Origin: Bifidobacterium felsineum
GTDB taxonomy: Bacteria > Actinomycetota > Actinomycetes > Actinomycetales > Bifidobacteriaceae
Direction of reading: 5' to 3'
Assembly: GCF_002802915.1 (NCBI RefSeq)
Contig: NZ_PEBJ01000002.1
Span: 411,174-475,173, forward strand
Length of the DNA: 64,000 nt
Shown here: positions 16,688 through 26,203 of the stretch, piece by piece
Layout of the letters: the number at the start of each line of letters is the position of its first letter
How positions within the stretch are numbered: position 1 is the stretch's first letter
The notes under the pieces: model-generated
Told to the model about the DNA's origin: nothing
Database searches by the model: none
What the model saw: the letters and a program-made list of their open reading frames with translations, nothing else
Made by a program: the position numbers and the translations under genes

Positions 16688-18112
16688 TTACGCGAGCAAT
16701 TCCTTGACGGCGGCTATGACGGCTTGCAAACTCTTCTTCGCATCGCCGAACAGCATCTGCGTGTTGTCCTCGAAGTAGAGCTCGTTCTGGATGCCGGCGT
16801 AACCCATGCCGCGGCCACGCTTCATGACCACCACATTCTGGGCCTTGTCAACGTCGAGAATCGGCATGCCGGAAACCGGGGTGCCGGGGCGTCGTGCGGC
16901 AGGGTTGGTCACGTCGTTCGCACCGACGACCAGCGCCACATTGGCTTGCGGGAACTGCGGGTTGATTTCATCAAGATCAACGAGCTCCTCATATGGCACA
17001 TTGGCCTCAGCAAGGAGCACATTCATATGGCCCGGCATACGGCCTGCCACTGGGTGAATGGCGTAGGAGACTTCCACACCGTGCCCCTTGAGCAGCTCGC
17101 CAAGGTCAGCCAGCTCACGCTGGGCTTGAGCCTGAGCCAAGCCGAAGCCCGGTACGAAGATAACCTTTTCAGCGTAGACGAGCTGAACGGCCAGATCATC
17201 TGGCGTGGTTTCCTTCATCGTGCCTTCCGGCCCATCACCAGCTGAAGCAGCATCGGACCCGCCGCCGAAACCGCCGGCGAGGACGGAAAGCAGCGGACGG
17301 TTCATGGCCTGGGCCATCAGAATGGACAAGGTCACACCAGCAGAACCAACCAACGCGCCAGCCACGATCAGGGCCACATTGTCAATGGCGAGACCGGACA
17401 TGGCCACTGCGGTACCGGTGCAGGCGTTGAGCACGGAGATAACGACCGGCATATCCGCGCCACCAATCGGAATGACGAAGACCAGGCCATAGCACAGAGC
17501 AAACACGGTGGTGAGAATCGACCAGAGCAGTCGCTGTTCAGGCTGCACGCACAGCATCACCAGAGAGGCGATGGACAGCACGGCGAACAGAATGTTCCAC
17601 ACACCCTTGCCTGGCAGAGCCAGTTTCTTGACCCACTTGATGCCCTGCAGTTTGCCGGCGGCGATCAGCGAACCGGTGAAGGTCACGGAGCCGATCAGGA
17701 TGCCGAGGCCCGCGGTGATGAGCACCACGATATCCGGGGTGCCTTCCTTGGTGAGAATGTCGTTCAAAGCCACGAGAGCTGCTGCGCCGCCGCCCACAGT
17801 GTTGAAGACGGAGACCAGCTGCGGCATATCGGTCATCTTGACCTTCTTGGCGGAGACCACACCAGCCACGGCACCGATCAGAATGCCGACGACCAATACC
17901 ACCACGGCCACGATGTTCACGAATCCCTTGGCGAACAGCACCACAAAAGCCATGAGTACGGCAACGATCATGCCGAACGCGGAGATCTGATTGCCTTTAC
18001 GCGCGGTTTTCGGGGAATTCATGAAATGCAGACCGACCACGAACATGACGGCCGAGAACAAATACACGAACCATGCAACGATGTCGATGGTTCCCACGGA
18101 TGCGGAGGTCAT
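16688..18112 (-). CDS. pntB: NAD(P) transhydrogenase subunit beta
   Basis: This subunit holds the NADP(H)-binding domain III and most of the membrane channel of the proton-translocating transhydrogenase, which makes NADPH from NADH using the proton gradient. The 474 residues give about nine membrane segments, then domain III with IFVPGFGLAQAQAQ, YAIHPVAGRMPGHMNVLLAEA, VALVVGANDVTNPAA and VVMKRGRGMGYAGI. Its ATG overlaps the TAA of pntAB (TAATG), so the two are translationally coupled. Last gene of a three-gene operon. Confidence 0.96.
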   Translation of the reverse strand: MTSASVGTIDIVAWFVYLFSAVMFVVGLHFMNSPKTARKGNQISAFGMIVAVLMAFVVLFAKGFVNIVAVVVLVVGILIGAVAGVVSAKKVKMTDMPQLVSVFNTVGGGAAALVALNDILTKEGTPDIVVLITAGLGILIGSVTFTGSLIAAGKLQGIKWVKKLALPGKGVWNILFAVLSIASLVMLCVQPEQRLLWSILTTVFALCYGLVFVIPIGGADMPVVISVLNACTGTAVAMSGLAIDNVALIVAGALVGSAGVTLSILMAQAMNRPLLSVLAGGFGGGSDAASAGDGPEGTMKETTPDDLAVQLVYAEKVIFVPGFGLAQAQAQRELADLGELLKGHGVEVSYAIHPVAGRMPGHMNVLLAEANVPYEELVDLDEINPQFPQANVALVVGANDVTNPAARRPGTPVSGMPILDVDKAQNVVVMKRGRGMGYAGIQNELYFEDNTQMLFGDAKKSLQAVIAAVKELLA

Positions 18113-18417
18113 TACTTCGACTCTCCCTTCTTTTCATTCTTGTTGGACTTGAACATCTCCAGCATGCGGTCAGTGACCACATAACCGCCGACCACGTTCA
18201 TCGTGCCGAGCACGGCGGCCAGGAAGATGAACACGTAGGCTAACGGACTATTGGCCTCGGCGGCCACAATCACCACACCGACGATGACGATGCCGTGGAT
18301 GGAGTTGGCGCCGGACATCAGCGGCGTATGCAAGGTTGCCGGCACCTTGCCGATGACCTCAATGCCGATGAGCAATGCGAGCACAAACAACGTAATGGAT
18401 ACAACGAGTGTAGGCAT
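18112..18417 (-). CDS. pntAB: NAD(P) transhydrogenase subunit alpha part 2
   Basis: The 101-residue membrane protein (VVSITLFVLALLIGIEV, SGANSIHGIVIVGVVIV, YVFIFLAAVLGTMNVVGGYVVTDRMLEMF) is domain II of the alpha subunit encoded as a separate gene, as in Rhodospirillum and many actinobacteria. It ends in a basic tail (NKNEKKGESK). GGAAGAAGGAAA precedes the ATG. It sits between pntAA (21 bp away) and pntB (overlap). Confidence 0.95.
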   Translation of the reverse strand: MPTLVVSITLFVLALLIGIEVIGKVPATLHTPLMSGANSIHGIVIVGVVIVAAEANSPLAYVFIFLAAVLGTMNVVGGYVVTDRMLEMFKSNKNEKKGESK

Positions 18418-18438
18418 GATATTTCCTTCTTCCTTGTC

Positions 18439-19584
18439 TCACTCGGACTTCACGGCCGGCTCTTCGGCACGACCTGCGACCACCAGAGCGTCATCCAGCT
18501 CTTCACTCAGGTCCTGGCTGAGTTTGCCGTCGCGGATGAAGTGGACCAGAATATCGGCGACGTTGCGCGCCAGCAGATTCGAGGCGGTGGTAGCCACACC
18601 GGAAGCCAGATACGGAGCACCGATCAGCTTGACGCCGCCCTCAGTGACCTGCTCCCCTACTGCGGAACCTTCAACATTGCCGCCCAGTTCGGAAGCAGCA
18701 CAGTCAACGATTACAGCGCCACGATGCAAGCCGTTGACACCGGCCGCGGTCAGCAATACCGGCGGTTTGCGGCCGGGGACCTTGGCTGTGGTGATGATGA
18801 TATCGAAGCCCGCGGCCTTCTCATCGACCGCCGCCTGCTGCTGGGCCTGTTCCTCGGCGGTCAACGCACGGGCGTAACCACCTTCACCCTGGCCCTTGGA
18901 AAAATCAAGGCCCAAATCGAGGAACTTGGCACCAAGTGACTCGACTTCGCCCTGCGAGGCCGGACGCACATCATAGGCGGTCACCACGGCGCCCAATCGA
19001 CGCAACGTGCCGATGGCCTGCAGACCGGCGATACCGGCGCCCAGCACCAAGGCCTTGGCCGGACGAATGGTGCCGGCAGCGGTGGTCATCATCGGCAGGA
19101 ACGAACCATAGGCATCGGCTGCGGTGATGGCCGCCTTATAGCCCATAACCGAATTCTGAGAAGTCATCTCATCCATTGACTGTGCACTGGAGAGCTTACG
19201 CGGCAGCTTCTCGATACCGATACCAACCAATCCCGCCTTCTCGAGAGCAGCAATGTAATCGGCATCCGTAAAGGAGCCGAGCATACCGATAACCCACTGC
19301 CCCGGCTTCAACGAGGCCACGATCTCAGCAGACGGCCTATCCACAAAGCCGAGCGCATCAGCTTCGGCGAGCACTGCAGCACGGTCGGTGACTTTCGCAC
19401 CGGCTTTTTCATAATCCTCATCGGTGTATTCGGCGGCCATGCCGGCACCGGATTCAATAATCGAGGCAACACCGCCCCTCTTCAACCGGGTGACGATATC
19501 CGGCGTCAACGCAACGCGGGATTCCGTTTCGGATGTTTCATTCAAAACTCCGAAGACCACGGTGGCTTCTTGGGTTTCAGCCAT
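18439..19584 (-). CDS. pntAA: NAD(P) transhydrogenase subunit alpha part 1
   Basis: This is the soluble NAD(H)-binding domain I, 381 residues, homologous to alanine dehydrogenase. Visible motifs are NETSETESRVALTPDIV, the family RQD-like loop region (MDEMTSQNSVMGYKA) and the Rossmann fold KALVLGAGIAGLQAIGTLRRLGA. A Gln/Ala-rich mobile loop (ALTAEEQAQQQAAVDEKAAGF) follows and is typical. AAAGGG precedes the ATG. The promoter lies in the 224-bp divergent region shared with the acyl-CoA synthetase, where two direct repeats 21 bp apart may bind a regulator. Confidence 0.96.
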   Translation of the reverse strand: MAETQEATVVFGVLNETSETESRVALTPDIVTRLKRGGVASIIESGAGMAAEYTDEDYEKAGAKVTDRAAVLAEADALGFVDRPSAEIVASLKPGQWVIGMLGSFTDADYIAALEKAGLVGIGIEKLPRKLSSAQSMDEMTSQNSVMGYKAAITAADAYGSFLPMMTTAAGTIRPAKALVLGAGIAGLQAIGTLRRLGAVVTAYDVRPASQGEVESLGAKFLDLGLDFSKGQGEGGYARALTAEEQAQQQAAVDEKAAGFDIIITTAKVPGRKPPVLLTAAGVNGLHRGAVIVDCAASELGGNVEGSAVGEQVTEGGVKLIGAPYLASGVATTASNLLARNVADILVHFIRDGKLSQDLSEELDDALVVAGRAEEPAVKSE

Positions 19585-19671
19585 GAGAGCCCTTTCTGTT
19601 CTACTTTGAATGGAAATGGTTATCCAACTCGTAAGTGTAACCGCAAATCGCGAAGAAAGACGCTTATTTCT

Positions 19672-19701
19672 TACGGTTGCATAGGCTTTTCCTACGGTTG
19701 C
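19672..19701. promoter_or_regulatory. Paired TACGGTTGC repeats between pntAA and acyl-CoA synthetase
   Basis: TACGGTTGC occurs at 19672-19680 and again at 19693-19701, exactly 21 bp apart on the same helix face; a related inverted copy (GTAACCGCAA) lies near 19636. A shared operator for the divergent genes is plausible. Confidence 0.4.
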
Positions 19702-19808
19702 GTAAGGTGACGAGTTCGTCTTGCGCGATTACAATTTGAACTTTGAGAAGCGTTTGGCGTGGCCTTGCCATGCCCCAACGGCATTGAAATGTATAGCAGG
19801 AGCAAGAA

Positions 19809-21845
19809 TTGTCGGTTATCAATTCCTTCACGCAGCACACCATCAACCTCACCCGCAAGGCACTGAGGCTTGGATCCGACTTCGTTCATCCAGTTCATGA
19901 CGACACTCCGGACGAACCGGATTATCTCTCCAACTCCGATGTGCCGGTCGAGTCGAATATCGAACTGCCCCACACCGACGATTGGGATGACGGCCATCTG
20001 ACTACCACCGAAATCGACCCGGCAACCGGCCTGTTGACCACCACGACCGAAGGCAATCCCGAGCTTGACGAAGGTACGTCCATCTACGACCTGTACGCCG
20101 ATCGTGCCGAGCGTATGGGCGATGAGCCGCTGTACACCTACAAGTCCGGTAATGATTGGGTGACCGTGACCGCCAACGAATTCCTCGCCGAAGTGCGTGC
20201 CGTGGCCAAGGGCCTGCTGCACTACGGCTTGAAGAAGGGCGACGGCGTGGCCTTCATGTGCCGCACCTCGTATGAATGGGATTTGACCGACGCCGCGGTC
20301 ATGGCTTGCGGTGGCGTGCTGGCCACCATCTATGACACCGACTCCGCCGAGCAGATTCGCAATATCGTGAACAATTCCGATGCACGTCTGCTCATTGTGC
20401 AGACCACGGACATGCGCGACAAGGCTGATGGCGCCGTCGAGGAATGTCCGTCGCTCGAGCACATCGTGTGCATCGACAACGGTGGTCTGGATGAAATCAA
20501 GGCGTACGGCGCCGGAGTCTCCGATGCCGAGCTGGACGAACGCATCGACTCCATCAAGAAGACCGACCTGTGCTCGATTGTGTACACTTCCGGTTCCACC
20601 GCTGCGCCAAAGGGCGTGGAGATGACGCATGAGCATTACTGCCAGACCGCTCTGAATCTGCCGAATTACATGCCTGATCTGCTGCATGATAAGAAGAACA
20701 CGATTCTGCTGTTCCTGCCTCAGGCTCACTCCTTTGCTCGTGCCATCAACTACATTGTGGTGGCTTCCAATATTCATATCTATATCGCGCAAGGTATCAA
20801 GACGCTGATCTCCGATTTGCAGGTGGCCAAGCCGTCCATCATGATCGTGGTGCCTCGTGTGTTGGAGAAGGTGTACAACGCCGCATCTCAGAAGGCTGGT
20901 CATGGCCCGAAGGGCGTGGTGTTCGCATCTGCCGTGGTGGCGGCACAGAACTATATGAAGGAAATCTCCGCCAACGGCAAGGCCGGCGCATTGACCCGCA
21001 CCAAGCGTGCGGCATTCGACCCGGTGGTGTACTCCTCGCTGCGTGAGGTGCTGGGTGGCCGCGCCAAGTGGATTGTGGCTGGCGGCGCTCCGTTGGATCC
21101 GGATCTGCTTGCCTTCTTCCGTGGTGCAGGCGTGCCGGTCTATGAGGGCTATGGTTTGACCGAGACCACCGCTCCTTGCGCGTTCAACCCGCTGGGAACC
21201 CCATTCCATGCCGGTTCCGTGGGCATCGCATTCCCCGGATTCTCGCTGCGCATTGCCGAAGATGGCGAGATTCAGGTGAAGGGCCGTGCCGTGTTCCCGC
21301 GTTATCACAAGAACGATGAGGCCACTGAACTGTCCTTCACCGAAGACGGCTGGTATGCCACTGGCGATCTTGGCCGTATTGACAATGATGGCTTCCTCTA
21401 CATCACCGGCCGTAAGAAAGATTTAATCATCACCGCAGGCGGCAAGAATGTCTCCCCCGGACCGATCGAAGAGGTCATCCAGCGCTGCGAGATCGTTTCC
21501 CAGGCGTTGGTGCTCGGCGATAAGCGCCCGTTCATCTCCGCGCTGGTTACCTTGGATGAGGATTCCCTGCGCCCATGGCTGGCTTCCAAGGGTCTGGACG
21601 AGAACATGTCCATGGAGGACGCTGCACAGAACGCTGCGGTTCGTGCCGAAGTGCAGAAGTGGGTCGATCAGGCCAATGAGGGTGTATCCCGCGCCGAGTC
21701 GGTGCGTAAGTTCATCATTCTGCCGGAGGAATTCACTCAGGAGAACGGTCTGATGACTGCCTCCATGAAGGTGATTCGTCCGAAGGTGATCAAGCGCTAC
21801 ACCACCCTCCTCAACACTCAGATGTACGTGGCCCGCAAGAAGTAA
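19809..21845 (+). CDS. Long-chain fatty acid-CoA ligase (AMP-forming)
   Basis: The enzyme activates fatty acids to acyl-CoA through an acyl-AMP. The ATP/AMP signature YTSGSTAAPKG lies at 259-269, followed by GYGLTETTAPCAFN, GWYATGDLG and GRKKDLIITAGGKNVSP. The 678-residue chain carries about 90 extra N-terminal residues rich in Asp, Thr and Pro before the catalytic core, unlike E. coli FadD. Translation starts with TTG; AGGAG lies seven bases ahead. Bifidobacteria lack beta-oxidation as far as is known, so a role in membrane lipid remodelling or uptake is more likely than catabolism (inference). Confidence 0.93.
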   Translation: MSVINSFTQHTINLTRKALRLGSDFVHPVHDDTPDEPDYLSNSDVPVESNIELPHTDDWDDGHLTTTEIDPATGLLTTTTEGNPELDEGTSIYDLYADRAERMGDEPLYTYKSGNDWVTVTANEFLAEVRAVAKGLLHYGLKKGDGVAFMCRTSYEWDLTDAAVMACGGVLATIYDTDSAEQIRNIVNNSDARLLIVQTTDMRDKADGAVEECPSLEHIVCIDNGGLDEIKAYGAGVSDAELDERIDSIKKTDLCSIVYTSGSTAAPKGVEMTHEHYCQTALNLPNYMPDLLHDKKNTILLFLPQAHSFARAINYIVVASNIHIYIAQGIKTLISDLQVAKPSIMIVVPRVLEKVYNAASQKAGHGPKGVVFASAVVAAQNYMKEISANGKAGALTRTKRAAFDPVVYSSLREVLGGRAKWIVAGGAPLDPDLLAFFRGAGVPVYEGYGLTETTAPCAFNPLGTPFHAGSVGIAFPGFSLRIAEDGEIQVKGRAVFPRYHKNDEATELSFTEDGWYATGDLGRIDNDGFLYITGRKKDLIITAGGKNVSPGPIEEVIQRCEIVSQALVLGDKRPFISALVTLDEDSLRPWLASKGLDENMSMEDAAQNAAVRAEVQKWVDQANEGVSRAESVRKFIILPEEFTQENGLMTASMKVIRPKVIKRYTTLLNTQMYVARKK

Positions 21846-21865
21846 CAAGTATTGCACCAACTTAC

Positions 21866-21894
21866 GAAGGCTTCCTCCCCACGAGGAAGCCTTC
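21866..21894 (+). terminator. Terminator of the acyl-CoA synthetase gene
   Basis: GAAGGCTTCCTC and GAGGAAGCCTTC form a perfect 12-bp stem around CCCAC, twenty bases past the stop codon. Confidence 0.88.
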
Positions 21895-21931
21895 TTGCAT
21901 ATTCGCCGTCCACTGCAGCATATATGCAAAA

Positions 21932-21952
21932 GCTCCCCTCGCAGAGGGGAGC
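21932..21952 (-). terminator. Terminator of era operon
   Basis: GCTCCCCTC and GAGGGGAGC form a 9-bp stem with a GCA loop; on the minus strand TTTTGC follows. It is the third copy of the GGCTCCCCTC hairpin type in the window. Confidence 0.82.
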
Positions 21953-21991
21953 CAGAAACCATTTTCGCAGACGCGATAGCGAGCTGCGAGG

Positions 21992-22042
21992 CGATCCTAA
22001 GCAGCTGGCTAGAAGCCGAGCTTCTCCAACTGCTTAGGATCG
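21992..22042. repeat. Long inverted repeat enclosing the era stop codon
   Basis: CGATCCTAAGCAG at 21992-22004 matches CTGCTTAGGATCG at 22030-22042 exactly; inner TGG/CCA and AGAAGC/GCTTCT arms continue the stem. The 3' arm is made from the last codons of era (DPKQLEKLGF), and the TAG lies near the loop. The 5' arm is an inverted copy outside the gene. Confidence 0.75.
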
Positions 22043-23016
22043 GACTGCCAGCCCTTGGCCACCTTGACGTGGAGGTCAAGTTTGGCCTTCTGGCCGACGA
22101 TGCGGTTGACCGGCGTGCGCAGCTTCTTCTTGACATATGTCAGATTCGAAGCGCCCTTGCCGATGATGATCGGCTTCTGGGAGTCACGCTCCACGTAGAT
22201 GGACACGTGCACTTGTGCTTTGCCGTCATAACCGACGCCGGTTTCATTGTCTTCCGGATAATCGATGGAATCGACCACTACAGCCAAGGAGTGCGGCAGC
22301 TCATCGTCCAATGCTTCCAGGAAGGTGCCGCGAATCAGCTCGGCGATGGTCTCCTCCGGACGCTCCTCGCTAATCTGATCGTCAGGATACATCTGCGGGC
22401 CTTCCGGCATATGCTCAATCAGCACGTTTTTGACTTCGGCCAGATTGTCGTGTTCCAACGCGCTCACCGGCACAATGTCCGCAAAATCGGCGAACTCGTT
22501 GATCTCCATCAGCTTGTTGATCAATTCGCTGCGGTTCAGCTCATCGATCTTGGTCACAACGGCAATCAGCGGAACCTTCCAGGCAAACGTGCCATCGTCG
22601 CGTTTTGTCGCGAAATCAGAGCGCAAGCGGGAAAGAATACGCTTGTCGCCGGGGCCGATCTCCTGGTCGGCAGGCAGCAGGAAAGCGACCTCGTCCACGT
22701 CAGACAAGGATTCTTCCACTACATCGTTCAGGCGCTGGCCGAGCAACGTGCGCGGACGGTGAATACCGGGAGTGTCCACCAGCACCAACTGCGCATGATT
22801 GGTGGTGAGAATGCCACGAATCGCCTTACGCGTGGTTTCCGGGCGAGACGATGCAATAGCGATCTGCTTGCCGATCAACGCATTAATCAGCGTGGACTTG
22901 CCTACGTTCGGGCGGCCTACCACAGCCACGAATCCGGAACGGTATGGCACATTCTCCTGCGATGCCTCGGATGCGGATTCATTGCCGGCGTTCACTGTAT
23001 TGTTCTGATCGCTCAT
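22009..23016 (-). CDS. era: GTPase Era
   Basis: Era binds the 3' end of 16S rRNA and helps 30S maturation. The 335-residue protein has GRPNVGKS (34-41), DTPGIHRPR, TKIDELN and the C-terminal KH domain (KAQVHVSIYVERDSQKPIIIGKG). The start is ATG 23016 with AAGGAG four bases ahead; an upstream in-frame ATG at 23124 would lie inside the preceding gene and gives an Arg-rich artefact. The ATG is one base after the TGA of the CorC-type gene, so the genes are coupled. Last gene of rsmE-hinT-phoH-ybeY-corC-era. Confidence 0.95.
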   Translation of the reverse strand: MSDQNNTVNAGNESASEASQENVPYRSGFVAVVGRPNVGKSTLINALIGKQIAIASSRPETTRKAIRGILTTNHAQLVLVDTPGIHRPRTLLGQRLNDVVEESLSDVDEVAFLLPADQEIGPGDKRILSRLRSDFATKRDDGTFAWKVPLIAVVTKIDELNRSELINKLMEINEFADFADIVPVSALEHDNLAEVKNVLIEHMPEGPQMYPDDQISEERPEETIAELIRGTFLEALDDELPHSLAVVVDSIDYPEDNETGVGYDGKAQVHVSIYVERDSQKPIIIGKGASNLTYVKKKLRTPVNRIVGQKAKLDLHVKVAKGWQSDPKQLEKLGF

Positions 23017-23017
23017 C

Positions 23018-24463
23018 TCACTCCTTGTTGGCGGTCTTATCGTCGTCGGCGGATGCCTCGCCGTCTTCCTCGCTGGTCTTGCTATCTTCCTCGCCGCCCT
23101 CGACGTGCGCCGGCTCCACCACAATCGTGGAAACCTTCTTACGACGTCCTGCGGAATCGACTGCGGTCAGACGCAATCCACGGGTCACTGCGGAGGCACC
23201 GACGATTGGCACGCGACCCAGCAGCTTGGTCAACAAACCGTATACCGTATCGACATCATCCTCATCGATATCGATCTCAAAGATCTCCTCGAGATCGGCA
23301 ATAGGCGTACGCGCCGGCATCTTCCACTTGTTGTCGCCGATCTTCTCCGGCTCACTACGTTGAGTGCGATCGTGCTCGTCTTCAAGCTCGCCCACAATCT
23401 GCTCAAGCGTATCCTCAATGGTCACCATGCCTGCGATGCCACCGTATTCGTCCACCACAACAGCCACATGCTGGCGAGAACGCTGCATCTCATGGAACAG
23501 ATCATCCACCGGCTTGGATTCCGGTACCAGCAATGGCTGGCGAACGATGGATTCCACCTCGCGATTCAATGCCGCTGGATTAAATGCTGTGGCGCGAACG
23601 GCATCCTTCAGATACGCAACGCCAATCAAATCATCCACATCCTCGCCGATGACCGGTACTCGAGAGAAACCGGAACGGGAGAACAGTTTCAATGCCGAGG
23701 CAAGCGTAGTATCTCGCTCCATGCAAATCATGTCGGTGCGCGGCACCATGATTTCACGGGTCAGCGTATCGGAAAGAGTAAGCACATTGCGCAGCATCTC
23801 CGATACTTCAGGATCGAAATCATTGGATTCCACCAGTCGATCGATGGCGGCCTTCCCCTGCTCGAGCTGGATTTTCTCCAGTTCCTCGTCATCGGAAAGA
23901 TCGGAATCCTTGGACTTACGCCCCTGCGCCTTGCCGTTCTTTTCCGAACCGATGCGAGCGAATGGTGTGAGTTTGCACCCCAGTGAGACGATACGTGAGT
24001 GGGCGAGCATGATATCGACCGGCTTGGCCATGCCCGCGGTTCGAGGACGCACTAGCACGGAGACCACTGCCACGATAATGGCGAACAAGAATCCAGTGAG
24101 CAGGCTTGCCCATAGCGGCGCTCCCCACAGCGAGGTGATGGAGCATACCAGTACGCCGTCCAGCACATTGCAGGTGATACGGAAGAAGGCACAACTGCCA
24201 GCTGTGGCATAGCGATTGGCGATCAGACGCTGCACCCTATGGATCTTGTCGATCTTCTTCATCTTCAGGAACTGGCTCGCCTCGGAGTCGGTTTGCACTT
24301 CCAGAATGAGGTTGTTGAGGCTGGCTCGGGTCACACGTGCCACTGCACCTTCGGCAGCAGCCATGGTCAGCGAAAGCCACACAAATATGCCTGCGACCAG
24401 AACGAGGATGACGGTAAGGGAAATGACCGTGGTACTGAGATACTCCATGTTGGTAAGTGCCAT
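23018..24463 (-). CDS. Hemolysin C/CorC family protein (CNNM, CBS pair, CorC_HlyC domains)
   Basis: The 481 residues read in order: N-terminal CNNM membrane domain (four hydrophobic segments, about 10-145), a paired CBS region ([38 protein letters not shown] and [29 protein letters not shown]), and a CorC_HlyC domain ([18 protein letters not shown]...DTVYGLL). The tail is very acidic ([19 protein letters not shown]). Related proteins take part in Mg2+/Co2+ efflux or regulate such transport. It follows ybeY at 11 bp and precedes era, the usual actinobacterial order. Confidence 0.92.
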   Translation of the reverse strand: MALTNMEYLSTTVISLTVILVLVAGIFVWLSLTMAAAEGAVARVTRASLNNLILEVQTDSEASQFLKMKKIDKIHRVQRLIANRYATAGSCAFFRITCNVLDGVLVCSITSLWGAPLWASLLTGFLFAIIVAVVSVLVRPRTAGMAKPVDIMLAHSRIVSLGCKLTPFARIGSEKNGKAQGRKSKDSDLSDDEELEKIQLEQGKAAIDRLVESNDFDPEVSEMLRNVLTLSDTLTREIMVPRTDMICMERDTTLASALKLFSRSGFSRVPVIGEDVDDLIGVAYLKDAVRATAFNPAALNREVESIVRQPLLVPESKPVDDLFHEMQRSRQHVAVVVDEYGGIAGMVTIEDTLEQIVGELEDEHDRTQRSEPEKIGDNKWKMPARTPIADLEEIFEIDIDEDDVDTVYGLLTKLLGRVPIVGASAVTRGLRLTAVDSAGRRKKVSTIVVEPAHVEGGEEDSKTSEEDGEASADDDKTANKE

Positions 24464-24474
24464 CCTTAAGGGTC

Positions 24475-25026
24475 TTATTGCTTGGCGTTCAAATCACGGC
24501 CAGTACCGTGAGAGGCATCATACAGCGCAAGGGCGTCCGGGGTGCCGGCAGGCAACGTGGCTTGGACGTTGGCGTCCTGACGCAAGGCAAAGAATGTAAG
24601 CAGAAGCTGGCGTTGCAAACCGAACATCTGACGCTCCTGATCAGGCGTCACATGATCGTAACCGAGCAGATGAAGAATGCCATGGATGGTGAGCAGCAGC
24701 ATCTCCTGCATCGTGCTGTGCCCGGCCGCCGCAGCCTGCTGCGCCGCGACCCAGGGGCAGATCACGATATCGCCCAGAACGCCTTCCATCACGGTTTTTC
24801 CATCTCCCGGGCGCAATTCATCCATCGGGAAGCTCATCACATCGGTAGGACCTTCAAGATTCATCCAACGCATGTGCAGCTCGGCAATGGGATCCGGATC
24901 GACGAACATGATGGTCAGATCGGACTGTGTGCTCACCCTCATCTGGTCAAGAACCCATATGCCCAGATCGGAGAACACTTTGGGATCGATATTCCATGGT
25001 GTTTCGTTGGTTACATCAACGCTCAT
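24475..25026 (-). CDS. ybeY: Endoribonuclease YbeY
   Basis: YbeY is a zinc-dependent RNase for 16S rRNA 3' end maturation and ribosome quality control. The metal motif [13 protein letters not shown] places the three His near residues 115, 119 and 125 of 183. The ATG at 25026 has GAGGA five bases ahead; a TTG one codon upstream is less likely. The start overlaps the end of phoH by 11 bases, implying translational coupling. The C-terminal 35 residues beyond the domain are not conserved. Confidence 0.94.
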   Translation of the reverse strand: MSVDVTNETPWNIDPKVFSDLGIWVLDQMRVSTQSDLTIMFVDPDPIAELHMRWMNLEGPTDVMSFPMDELRPGDGKTVMEGVLGDIVICPWVAAQQAAAAGHSTMQEMLLLTIHGILHLLGYDHVTPDQERQMFGLQRQLLLTFFALRQDANVQATLPAGTPDALALYDASHGTGRDLNAKQ

Positions 25027-26173
25027 CAATTTCCTCGCTTGGGGTTTCCGTCTTGTTCACTCGCTTGCCGTGATGCTGCTCCCGTCCCATCGCTCGGTGG
25101 TCGCCGGCTATGGCGGCATGACGGTCATATGCAGCGACAATCTTGCCCACCAACTGGTGGCGAACCACATCTTCGGTGTTGAGATGCACGAAGGCGATGT
25201 CATCGATACCTTCAAGGATGCGTTCGATTGTGGCCAGTCCTGAACGTGGCACAGCGAGATCGACCTGCGTGATATCGCCGGTAATCACCATTCTGGTGTT
25301 GAATCCCAGACGGGTGAGGAACATTTTCATCTGCTGTTCCGTAGTGTTCTGCGCTTCGTCGAGAATGACGAATGCGTCATTCAGCGTGCGGCCACGCATA
25401 TAGGCCAGCGGTGCCACCTCAATGGTGTTGTCATCCATCAGGCGCTTCAGCTGATCGGCTCCCAGCATGTCGCCCAACGCGTCATAAAGCGGGCGAAGAT
25501 ACGGATCGACTTTGTCGTTTAATGTTCCTGGGAGGAATCCAAGATTCTCGCCGGCTTCCACGGCAGGACGCGTCAGGATAATGCGACGAATCTGCTTGTC
25601 TTGGAACGCGCGTACGGCCTTGGCCACCGCAAGATATGTCTTACCGGTACCTGCCGGGCCAATGCCAAAGGTGATGGTGTGCGATTCAATCGCGCTCACA
25701 TACGCTATCTGGCCAGCAGTCTTGGCTCGCACGGGGACACCGGCCGCGAATGTGATCACGCCGGGGACCGTTGGTTTACGGTACAGCGACTCATGTGCAC
25801 CGTTCGTACGAGCATGGGTACGTTCGAGCGCGGTGGATTGCACCAGTTTGTCATGCGCTGGACCATGACCGGGATGTTCGAGCCGCACATGGTTCTTCAG
25901 CACATTTTGATCAAGCATACGACGCACGGTGTCGGCATCCATAGGCGCGGTGTATGCCGCCTGGATAATCGTATGAATCAGATCCTCGGCCTGCGCCGCC
26001 TGGGCTTCGGTCTGCTTGGACCTTGATACGATCGCCACGCGATTGCCGCGCACGATAATGGTCAGTTCCGGGAACGCACGCTCCACCTCACGAATGACCT
26101 CATCGACCGGTCCGAACACGGCCACCGGGTCCAGTTGGGAGGGGACGGTAATGGTACGTGTAGTTGTTGCCAC
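25016..26173 (-). CDS. phoH: PhoH family ATPase (PhoL type)
   Basis: The 385-residue protein has a KH-like N-terminal half and the PhoH ATPase domain with Walker A GPAGTGKT (172-179), [15 protein letters not shown], Walker [10 protein letters not shown] and the sensor [11 protein letters not shown]. PhoH next to ybeY is a widespread pair linked to RNA processing. Translation begins with GTG directly after a hairpin that presents the AGGA ribosome binding site in its loop (see 26174-26203), so its translation may depend on ribosomes reaching the end of hinT. The tail is His/Arg-rich. Confidence 0.93.
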   Translation of the reverse strand: MATTTRTITVPSQLDPVAVFGPVDEVIREVERAFPELTIIVRGNRVAIVSRSKQTEAQAAQAEDLIHTIIQAAYTAPMDADTVRRMLDQNVLKNHVRLEHPGHGPAHDKLVQSTALERTHARTNGAHESLYRKPTVPGVITFAAGVPVRAKTAGQIAYVSAIESHTITFGIGPAGTGKTYLAVAKAVRAFQDKQIRRIILTRPAVEAGENLGFLPGTLNDKVDPYLRPLYDALGDMLGADQLKRLMDDNTIEVAPLAYMRGRTLNDAFVILDEAQNTTEQQMKMFLTRLGFNTRMVITGDITQVDLAVPRSGLATIERILEGIDDIAFVHLNTEDVVRHQLVGKIVAAYDRHAAIAGDHRAMGREQHHGKRVNKTETPSEEIDER

Positions 26174-26203
26174 GAAAAGCGAATCCTATTCGTCGAGCTT
26201 TTC
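26174..26203 (-). promoter_or_regulatory. Hairpin over the hinT stop and phoH ribosome binding site
   Basis: On the mRNA, GAAAAGC near the end of hinT pairs with GCTTTTC just before the phoH GTG, and inner GAAT/ATTC arms leave AGG in the loop. The hinT TAG is inside the structure. Coupled translation is a reasonable inference. Confidence 0.5.

Noticed and set aside
19692..21308. Minus-strand frame of 538 codons opposite the acyl-CoA synthetase gene
   Set aside because: Shadow frame; no domain recognised.
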